From Rhodococcus sp. IITR03 (GTDB lineage: Bacteria; Actinomycetota; Actinomycetes; Mycobacteriales; Mycobacteriaceae), in assembly GCA_001017865.1 (NCBI GenBank), contig LATQ01000001.1:2690187-2704040 (forward strand): DNA of 13,854 nt, written 5' to 3'. Within the stretch, counting starts at the first letter, position 1. Each line of letters begins with the position of its first letter. Made by a program: the position numbers and the translations under genes. Below are positions 7,493 through 13,854 of this stretch, in pieces. The notes under the pieces were generated by a model. It was not told where the DNA came from, made no database searches, and saw nothing but the letters and a program-made list of their open reading frames with translations.

Positions 7493-8485
7493 GTGACCAC
7501 AGCAGCAGTTCTGGCGCGGGTTCGTGGGGGACGGCGTACGCCAAGGTGCTGGCCGACGCCGGAACGGACGTGACGATCTGGCGCGGCGCGAAGAAGTGGC
7601 GCGCGGCATCGCGGAACGACACGAGAACTCCGACTATCTGCCCGGTGTGCAACTGCCGCACTCGCTGAAGGCGACGGCCGATCACCGGGTGGCCGTCAAG
7701 GGTGCCGATTTCGTGGTCCTCGCCGTCCCGAGCCAGACCCTGCGCACCAATCTCGAGGCGTGGAAGGCGGATATCGGACCGGAGGTCACACTTCTCAGTC
7801 TCGCCAAGGGAATCGAGAGCGGCACCCTGATGCGCATGAGTCAGGTGATCGGTCAGGTCACCGGCGCCGAGCAGAATCGGATCGCCGTGCTGTCCGGACC
7901 CAACCTCGCCCGCGAGATCGCCGAGGGGCAACCGGCCGCGACCGTCATCGCGTGCCCCGACTCCACCGCGCCATGGAGATCCAGAAGTCCTGCGCCACAA
8001 AGTATTTCCGTCCGTACACCAACTCCGACGTCATCGGCTGCGAGATCGGCGGCGCCTGCAAGAACGTCATCGCCCTCGCGTGCGGCATGGCCGCCGGGGT
8101 CGGGCTCGGTGAGAACACCGTCGCGAGCATCATCACCCGCGGTCTCGCCGAGATCACCCGGCTCGGAACCGCCCTCGGAGCCAAGCCGGCCACGCTCGCC
8201 GGTCTCGCCGGCGTCGGCGATCTCGTCGCCACGTGCACGTCCCCGTTGTCCCGCAACCGTTCGTTCGGCGAACGCCTCGGCCGCGGCGAGTCGCTCGAGA
8301 GCGCACAGGAGGCCACCCACGGTCAGGTGCCGAAGGGTCAAGTCGTGCACCTCGGTCCGCGCCCTCGCAGCGAGCTACGACGTCGAGATGCCGCTGACCG
8401 ACGCCGTGCACCGTGTGTGCCACGAGGCATGTCGGTGCCGGACGCGATCGGGCAGTTGCTCGGGCGCCGGATCAAGCCGGAATGA
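7493..8485 (+). CDS. gpsA: NAD(P)H-dependent glycerol-3-phosphate dehydrogenase (six one-base losses)
   Basis: GpsA reduces dihydroxyacetone phosphate to sn-glycerol-3-phosphate for phospholipid synthesis. GTG 7493 is preceded by GTGAGGA. The repaired N-terminus reads [20 protein letters not shown], the Rossmann GxGxxG motif. Then come [69 protein letters not shown] (catalytic Lys in ACKN), [20 protein letters not shown] and [20 protein letters not shown]. Missing bases are at about 7513, 7580, 7963, 8329, 8335 and 8426; most are a G lost from GGG or GG (for example CTGGGCGCG to CTGGCGCG). Adding six bases gives 332 residues, the family length. This is the most damaged gene here per base, yet every active-site block is present. 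Its stop overlaps the next start as ATGA. Confidence 0.95.
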
Positions 8486-9624
8486 GCGGCATGACGGGCG
8501 ATTCGACACGTTGTGTGAAGGCGGTTGCACACGAGGGTGTTCCGGGCTCTCCGCTGCAGGCGGGGCCGGTCTTCGCCGCACCGTATCTACTCGGGGAAGA
8601 CGAACGCGACGACGTCGACACCTATGCGCGTGCTTCGAATCCCGGTTGGCGCGCACTCGAATCGGCGCTCGCGGACCTCGAGCACGCCTCGGCCGCCCGC
8701 GTCGTCGGCTCGGGAATGTCGGCGATCACGGTCGCCCTGCGATCGCTCGTGACCCCGGGCGGCACGGTCGTCGTCCCCTCCGACGGCTACTACCAGGTGC
8801 GCAAGTTCGCCACCGAATATCTCGCGCCGCACGGTATCGACGTCCACGAACTCTCCGTCGACGAATTCGGCGACGGCTCCCTGCAGCGGGTGCTCGACGG
8901 TGCGGGCCGGGGTGCGGTGGTCCTCGCCGAGACGCCGTCGAATCCCGGTCTCGACACGGTGGATCTGCGTGAGACCGCGCAATCGTGCCGTCGCACCGGG
9001 GCATTGCTGCTCGTCGACAACACCACCGCCACCCCGCTCGGACAGCTCCCGCTCGACCTCGGCGCCGACGTCGTGGTGGCCAGCGGAGCGAAATCGCTCA
9101 GCGGACACAGCGATCTGTTGTTCGGATACATCGCCGTCGCCGATCCCGACCTGCTGCCCGCGATCGACCGGGAACGACTGCTGTCGGGAACCGTGCTGGG
9201 ACCCTTCGAGACCTGGCTCGCGCACCGCAGCCTCGGCACCGCCGGACTGCGCTTCGAACGGCAGTGCGCCAACGCGCTCGCCGTCGCCGGGATGCTGCTC
9301 GAGCACCCCGCCGTCACGGACGTCCGTTATCCCGGACTCGCCGGCGACCCCGCCCACGCCGTAGCAGCCGGCCAGATGAGCCGCTTCGGCCCCCTCGTCA
9401 CGTTCCGGCTGCCGGCCCGCGACGAGGTGCACCGCTTCGTCCGCGCGGCCACGCTCGTCGCACCCGCCACCAGTTTCGGCGGTATCCACACGACAGCGGA
9501 TCGTCGCGCACGCTGGGGCGACGCGGTGCCGGAGGGATTCGTCCGGTTGTCGTGCGGAATCGAGGACACCGCGGATCTGCTCGCCGATCTCGACGCGGCG
9601 CTGAGGGAGACGACACTGCACTGA
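8482..9624 (+). CDS. Cystathionine gamma-lyase-like PLP enzyme (Cys/Met metabolism family)
   Basis: This is a PLP-dependent enzyme of the trans-sulfuration family, probably splitting cystathionine to cysteine, 2-oxobutyrate and ammonia. ATG 8482 overlaps the gpsA stop (ATGA); ATG 8491 is a possible alternative. It is intact, 380 residues. Motifs in order are [10 protein letters not shown] (substrate and PLP Tyr/Arg from the neighbouring subunit), [11 protein letters not shown] (phosphate grip), [11 protein letters not shown] in place of the common [52 protein letters not shown] with the PLP lysine at K204, [11 protein letters not shown], and [12 protein letters not shown]. The DGYY variant and short length fit the actinobacterial subgroup annotated as cystathionine gamma-lyase, as I recall it. 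Exact substrate (cystathionine, homocysteine, methionine) is uncertain. It is the longest gene here without a lesion. Confidence 0.88.
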   Translation: MSGMTGDSTRCVKAVAHEGVPGSPLQAGPVFAAPYLLGEDERDDVDTYARASNPGWRALESALADLEHASAARVVGSGMSAITVALRSLVTPGGTVVVPSDGYYQVRKFATEYLAPHGIDVHELSVDEFGDGSLQRVLDGAGRGAVVLAETPSNPGLDTVDLRETAQSCRRTGALLLVDNTTATPLGQLPLDLGADVVVASGAKSLSGHSDLLFGYIAVADPDLLPAIDRERLLSGTVLGPFETWLAHRSLGTAGLRFERQCANALAVAGMLLEHPAVTDVRYPGLAGDPAHAVAAGQMSRFGPLVTFRLPARDEVHRFVRAATLVAPATSFGGIHTTADRRARWGDAVPEGFVRLSCGIEDTADLLADLDAALRETTLH

Positions 9625-9708
9625 GGGGGACCGGGGCCGGCGGAGACATAGCAGGGGTCCGATCCCACTCGCGCAGGACTCGCCCGTCACGTGGAGATCG
9701 TCAACCGG

Positions 9709-9721
9709 TACCGTTCGACAC
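9709..9721 (+). promoter_or_regulatory. ddl: Candidate leaderless promoter of ddl
   Basis: TACCGT (9709-9714) fits TANNNT and lies 7 bases before the GTG start. No Shine-Dalgarno sequence lies at normal spacing before that start. Transcription would then begin at or near the start codon. A -35 element is not obvious (GTCACG at 9686-9691 is poor). Confidence 0.4.
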
Positions 9722-10824
9722 GTGAGTACGCCCCGAACCCGGGTGGCCGTCGTCTTCGGTGGTCGCAGCAACGAACATTCCGTCTCCTGCATCTCGGCAG
9801 GGAGCATCCTGCGCAACCTGGATCCGGAGAAGTACGAGGTCGTGCCCATCGGCATCACTCCCGAGGGCAGGGTCCTCGGCGACGCGGACCCCGCCGGCCT
9901 CGCCGCGGCCGGTCGCGAACTGCCCGTCGTCGCCGGTGACGGCTCCGATCTCGTGCTCACCGCGGACCCCACCCGCAGCGGCGACATCGTCGCGCTCGAC
10001 GAGGCTCCTACGGCCGGGTGCTCGCATCGGTCGACGTGGTCTTCCCGGTCCTGCACGGCGCCTACGGCGAGGACGGCACCATCCAAGGTCTGCTCGAACT
10101 CGCGGACATCCCGTACGTCGGTCCCGGGGTTCTTGCCAGCGCCGCCGGGATGGACAAGGAGTTCACCAAGAAACTGCTCGCGGCCGAAGGCCTGCCCGTC
10201 GGCTTCCAGATCGTCCTGCGTCCCGGCACCGCGAACCTCACCGAGGAGCAGAAGAACCGCCTCGGCCTGCCCGTCTTCGTCAAGCCCGCCCGCGGCGGAT
10301 CGTCGATCGGCATCAGCCGCGTGGCCGACTGGGCCGCCTTCGACGACGCCGTCGCGAAGGCCCGGCAGCACGATCCCAAGGTCATCGTCGAGTCCGCGAT
10401 CATCGGCCGCGAGGTGGAGTGCGGCGTGCTCGAGTTCCCGGACGGCGACGTTCGCGCGAGTGTCGTCGCCGAGATCCGCATGCCCGACACCTCCGGCGAC
10501 CACGAGGCGTTCTACGACTTCGATACGAAGTACCTCGACGACGTCTGCGAGTTCGACGTCCCGGCCAAGCTCGACGAGGAGATCTCCGACCGGATCCGCG
10601 AGCTCGCGGTCCGGGCGTTCCGGGCCCTCGACTGCCACGGTCTGTCCCGCGTCGACTTCTTCGTCACCGAGGACGGACCGGTGATCAACGAGATCAACAC
10701 GATGCCCGGTTTCACGTCGATCTCGATGTACCCGCGGATGTGGGAGGCCACCGGCGTGGAGTACGCCGAGCTGCTGTCGATCCTGGTGGAGACGGCGCTC
10801 GCGCGGGGGACCGGCCTGCGCTGA
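9722..10824 (+). CDS. ddl: D-alanine--D-alanine ligase (one-base frameshift)
   Basis: Ddl joins two D-alanines with ATP for peptidoglycan precursors. It is an ATP-grasp enzyme acting in the cytoplasm. GTG 9722 gives [20 protein letters not shown] at the N-terminus, with the family Glu (E18) and Ser. The rest has [80 protein letters not shown], and [20 protein letters not shown] followed by [12 protein letters not shown], which holds the metal-binding Asp, Glu and Asn. One base is missing at about 10005-10009 (GCTTCCTAC to GCTCCTAC or similar), so the first 95 residues lie in another frame. Restored length is 367 residues, against 373 in M. tuberculosis from memory. It is separated from the upstream PLP gene by 97 bases and likely has its own promoter. 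Confidence 0.95.
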
Positions 10825-10860
10825 CGGCACACGGCCTGTCGGCTTCCATCAGGACCCGAC

Positions 10861-10872
10861 TAGGCTGGATAC
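10861..10872 (+). promoter_or_regulatory. proA: Candidate leaderless promoter of proA
   Basis: TAGGCT (10861-10866) matches TANNNT and ends 6 bases before ATG 10873. The region before the ATG (GGATAC) has no usable Shine-Dalgarno sequence, which fits a leaderless mRNA. The -35 region is not recognisable. The layout copies that seen at ddl. Confidence 0.45.
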
Positions 10873-12152
10873 ATGACTGCCGTGACCCCCGACTCAGCTG
10901 CGACCGACGCCGGCACGGACACCCGTGAGGCCGTCCACGAGGCCGCGCGTCGCGCCCGCGTGGCCTCGCGTCGTCTCGCGTTGCTCACCACCACCGAGAA
11001 GGACGCGGCTCTGCACGCCGCGGCCGACGCTCTGCTCGCCGCCGCCGACACCGTCCTCGCCGCGAACGCGGAGGACATCGAGGCCGCCGCGCCGGTGGCA
11101 CCGAGGAGGCCATCCTCGACCGGCTGCGCTGCTCCGCCCCGGATCGACGGGATCGCCCGCCGGCCTGCGCCAGGTGGCCGGACTGCCCGACCCGATCGGC
11201 GGCGTGGTCCGCGGCTCGACGCTGCCGAACGGTCTCGAGCTGCGCCAGGTGCGCGTCCCGCTCGGCGTGGTCGGCATGGTCTACGAAGCACGGCCCAACG
11301 TCACGGTCGACGCCTTCGGTCTCGCCCTGAAGTCCGGCAACGCCGCGCTGCTGCGCGGCTCGTCGTCCGCGGCCCGCTCGAACGCCGCGCTCGTCGAGGT
11401 GCTGCGTGCCTCGCTCGAGAATCGGGCATCCCCGCCGACGCCGTGCAGTTGCTGCCGAGCGCCGACCGCTCGTCGGTGACGCATCTGATCCAGGCCCGGG
11501 GGCTGGTCGACGTCGTGATCCCGCGCGTGGCGCCGGTCTGATCGCCGCGGTGGTCCGCGACGCGACCGTCCCCACGATCGAGACGGGCACCGGCAACTGC
11601 CACGTCTACATCCACTCCGCGGCCGATCTGGAGATGGCCGAGAAGATCGTGATCAACGCGAAGACCCGCCGGCCCAGCGTGTGCAACACCGCCGAGACGA
11701 TCCTCGTCGACAAGGCGATCGCCGACACCGCCGTTCCGAAGATCCTGCAGGCCTTCCAGCAACACAGCGTCACGGTCCACGGCGACCTGCCCGGCCTCGT
11801 GCCCGCGACCGAACAGGACTGGTCGGACGAGTACCTCTCGCTCGACGTCGCCCTCGCCGTGGTCGACGACCTCGACGCCGCCGTCGACCACATCGACCGT
11901 TACGGCACCGGTCACACCGAGGCGATCGTCACCTCGGACCTCGCTGCTGCGCGGGAGTTCACGACGCGCGTGGACGCCGCAGCCGTTATGGTCAACGCTT
12001 CGACGGCGTTCACGGACGGTGAGCAGTTCGGATTCGGCGCGGAGATCGGGATCTCCACCCAGAAGCTGCACGCCCGCGGTCCGATGGGTCTGCCCGAGCT
12101 GACGTCGACGAAGTGGGTGGTGTGGGGCGACGGCCACACCCGCCCCGCCTGA
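10873..12152 (+). CDS. proA: Gamma-glutamyl phosphate reductase (five frame-breaking sites)
   Basis: ProA reduces gamma-glutamyl phosphate to glutamate semialdehyde with NADPH, the second step of proline synthesis. From ATG 10873 the frames read, in order: [143 protein letters not shown] (catalytic Cys about C272), [17 protein letters not shown] and [20 protein letters not shown]. Lesions: one base lost near 11089, net two lost within 11130-11139, one C gained at 11156-11158, one base lost near 11422, and one near 11527. Net repair is +4 bases, giving 427 residues, slightly longer than M. tuberculosis ProA. All catalytic blocks are present. moxR follows 29 bases after the stop. Confidence 0.94.
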
Positions 12153-12181
12153 TCGAGACCGGCCCGACGAAAGGAACCAGC

Positions 12182-13077
12182 GTGGATCGTGCGCTGCCCA
12201 CCACCCCGCCGATCTTCGCGGACGTCCAGGACGTCGTCGATCGTCTGGCCGGTACCGGTTATCTCGCCGACAAGTCCACCGCGACCGCGGTGTTCCTCGC
12301 CGATCGCCTCGGCAAGCCGTTGCTGATCGAGGGACCCGCGGGCGTGGGCAAGACCGAGCTCGCCCGTGCCGTCGCCGAAACCTCCGAGGCCGAACTCGTG
12401 CGCCTGCAGTGCTACGAGGCGTCGACGAATCCCGCGCGCTGTACGAGTGGAACCACGCCAAGCAGATCCTGCGCATCCAGTCGGCAGGAGCGACCGCCGC
12501 GGCGGGCGAGTCGTGGGACCGCACCAAGGAGGACGTCTTCTCCGAGGAGTTCCTGCTGTCGCGGCCGCTGCTCACCGCGATCCGCCGCGAGGATCCGACC
12601 GTGCTGCTCGTCGACGAGGTCGACAAGGCCGACGTGGAGATCGAAGGCCTGCTGCTCGAGGTGCTCAGCGACTTCGCGGTCACGGTGCCCGAGCTCGGCA
12701 CCATCCGGGCCACCCGCAAGCCGTTCGCGGTGCTCACCTCGAACGCCACCCGCGAGTTGTCCGAAGCGCTCAAGCGCCGGTGCCTGTTCCTGCACCTGGA
12801 CTTCCCCGACGCCGACCTCGAACGACGCATCCTCGCCAGCCGGGTCCCCGATCTGCCCGACGCGCTCGCCGACCAGCTCGTGCGCACGGTCCGCGTGCTC
12901 CGCGGCATGCAGCTCAAGAAGGTGCCGTCGGTGGCCGAGACGATCGACTGGGGTCGCACCCTGCTCGCACTGGGGCTCGACACCCTCGACGACACCGCGC
13001 TGCGCAGCACGCTCGGCGTGATCCTCAAGCACCAGTCCGACCAGATCCGCGCTGCCGCCGAGCTCCGGTTGAACTGA
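12182..13077 (+). CDS. MoxR-family AAA+ ATPase (one-base frameshift)
   Basis: This is a MoxR-type AAA+ ATPase, a chaperone-like class that works with VWA-domain partners on metal-cofactor insertion or complex maturation. GTG 12182 is preceded by AAAGGA (12170-12175). Walker A is GPAGVGKT at residues 51-58 and Walker B is VLLVDE at about 141-146. Sensor 1 is in LTSNATREL, and the arginine-finger region is LKRRCLFLHLDFPD. A missing G at 12418-12419 (GAGGGCGTC to GAGGCGTC) splits it between Walker A and Walker B; repaired it reads LQCYEGVDESRALYEW and has 298 residues. The downstream VWA-family gene starts 1 base after its stop, as with Rv2426c/Rv2425c in M. tuberculosis, where proA (Rv2427c) also adjoins. 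The client is unknown. Confidence 0.93.
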
Positions 13078-13078
13078 C

Positions 13079-13854
13079 ATGGCCGCCGCGCACCTTCCCG
13101 GATCCGAGGCGCCCCCGGCACCCCACGGACTGCCCGGGCACCTGGTCGGATTCGTCGAGGCGCTGCGCCGCCGCGGCATCGCGGTCGGGCCGTCCGAGAC
13201 GGTCGACGCCGGACGGGTCATGACGGTGCTCGATCTCCTCGATCGGGAGGCCCTCCGCGAAGGCCTCGCGTGCACCCTGCTCCGCCGGTCCACACACCGG
13301 CCGACCTTCGACGCCCTGTTCGACCTGTGGTTCCCGCCAGCGATCGGACGCCGCGAGTCCACCGACCCTCAGGTGAGCATCCCGCGCACCCCGACGGGGG
13401 AGGTCGACTTCGAAGCCCTGCGCGACCTCATCGCCGAGCTGCTGTCCGACGAGTCGCCGGAGGCACTCGAGGCCTCCGAGATGCTCGTCTCCGCCATCGT
13501 CGAGGAACTCGGCCAGTATGCGTCGTCGAACGGCCCTTCCTTCTCGGCCTATCAGGCGCTGCGCGACGTCTCCCCGGACACCCTGCTCACGAAGATCCTC
13601 GAGGGACTGCTCGGCAACAGCACCCGCGAGGAACGCGACGACGCCGCCTACGAGAGCGAGGTTGCGCGGCGCACCGCCGCCCAGCGCATCGCCGATTTCC
13701 GGGCGATGGTCGAACGGGAGACCCGCCGACGCACCGCCGAGCAGCTCGCCGCGAACGCGTCGAGAAGTACGGGGTGCCCAAGCTCGCCGAGGAGGTCGAC
13801 TTCCTGCGCGCGTCCGACGCGGAACTCGTCGGCGTGCGCCGCAGCGCTGCCGCT
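13079..13854 (+). CDS. CoxE-like/VWA-family partner of MoxR, N-terminal part, cut by window edge
   Basis: ATG 13079 lies 1 base after the moxR stop, implying translational coupling. About 259 codons are visible and no stop is reached. The N-terminal part reads LPGHLVGFVEALRRRGIAVG, PSETVDAGRVMTVLDLLDRE, LREGLACTLLRRSTHRPTFD and ALFDLWFPPAIG, typical of the leading region of CoxE/VWA proteins such as Rv2425c. A charged, probably helical stretch follows (ETRRRTAEQL). The VWA domain itself would be C-terminal and is outside the window, so the family call rests on the N-terminal pattern and the MoxR neighbour. A base is missing near 13748 (CTCGGCCGC to CTCGCCGC). After repair the reading is RERVEKYGVPKLAEEVDFLR to the last base. 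Confidence 0.85.
   Translation, partial: MAAAHLPGSEAPPAPHGLPGHLVGFVEALRRRGIAVGPSETVDAGRVMTVLDLLDREALREGLACTLLRRSTHRPTFDALFDLWFPPAIGRRESTDPQVSIPRTPTGEVDFEALRDLIAELLSDESPEALEASEMLVSAIVEELGQYASSNGPSFSAYQALRDVSPDTLLTKILEGLLGNSTREERDDAAYESEVARRTAAQRIADFRAMVERETRRRTAEQLAANASRSTGCPSSPRRSTSCARPTRNSSACAAALP

Noticed and set aside
9625..9721. Terminator between the PLP gene and ddl
   Set aside because: Only a 5-base inverted pair (GGACC/GGTCC) with a long loop is present; too weak to call.
8587..10830. Very long minus-strand open frame (over 700 codons) opposite the PLP gene and ddl
   Set aside because: It is an antisense shadow produced by GC-rich codon bias. The translation has no recognisable domain, while the plus strand encodes two clear enzymes.
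616..12152. Genuine pseudogenisation of leuC, gpsA, ddl and proA
   Set aside because: No in-frame nonsense changes, large deletions or loss of catalytic residues. Essential functions are hit as often as others, and restored lengths match the families exactly.
11301..13121. Long minus-strand open frame (about 600 codons) opposite proA and moxR
   Set aside because: Same reason: low-complexity Arg/Ser/Val-rich translation and strong family motifs on the other strand.
616..13750. Programmed ribosomal frameshifting or a recoding system
   Set aside because: Shifts occur at unrelated sites in nearly every gene, without slippery heptamers or shared downstream structures. Both losses and gains are seen, which fits sequence error.
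1..13854. CRISPR arrays, insertion sequences, tRNA or rRNA genes, phage genes
   Set aside because: No spaced repeats, transposase or integrase motifs, cloverleaf-like sequences or foreign base composition were seen.

Overview
The window is high-GC actinobacterial chromosome, most likely Rhodococcus or a close Nocardiaceae/Mycobacteriales relative. The evidence is the gene order iclR(ltbR/ndgR) - leuC - leuD - hupB - mutT1 - ppk1 - cofC/fbiD - gpsA - ddl, which matches from memory the M. tuberculosis Rv2989-Rv2981c neighbourhood, the HU protein with a lysine/alanine-rich tail, an F420 biosynthesis gene, and frequent GTG/TTG starts. It looks like core housekeeping DNA: no transposase, integrase, phage gene, CRISPR array, tRNA or rRNA was seen.

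Layout. 1-490 (minus): 5' part of an IclR-type regulator, divergent from leuCD. 616-2654 (plus): leuC and leuD, the two subunits of isopropylmalate isomerase, closed by a strong 19-bp hairpin. 2826-3302 (plus): hupB, followed by two hairpins in the convergent gap. 3396-7254 (minus): cofC -> ppk1 -> mutT1, a tight operon with a 4-base GTGA overlap between cofC and ppk1. 7493-9624 (plus): gpsA and a cystathionine gamma-lyase-like PLP enzyme, coupled by an ATGA overlap. 9722-10824: ddl. 10873-12152: proA. 12182-13854: a MoxR-type AAA+ ATPase and the start of its usual partner, a CoxE/VWA-family protein that runs off the window. The ddl-to-proA junction departs from the mycobacterial order.

How the genes work together. 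The regulator probably controls leucine synthesis from a shared operator. The minus-strand operon joins F420 side-chain precursor synthesis, polyphosphate synthesis and nucleotide-pool sanitation. gpsA feeds phospholipid synthesis, ddl feeds peptidoglycan, and proA makes proline. MoxR plus the VWA protein form a chaperone-like ATPase pair of unknown client.

The dominant anomaly is technical. Eleven of the thirteen genes are broken by small indels, about 25 events in 13.9 kb. Nearly all are single-base losses from short G or C runs, and each gene regains its full family length when they are restored. This is the signature of an unpolished draft assembly rather than decay or recoding. Gene ends below are those of the repaired genes, and each entry lists its lesions. 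I did not find a new biological system here. The points most worth checking are the frameshift pattern, the iclR/leuC operator, the probable leaderless starts, and the ddl/proA junction.
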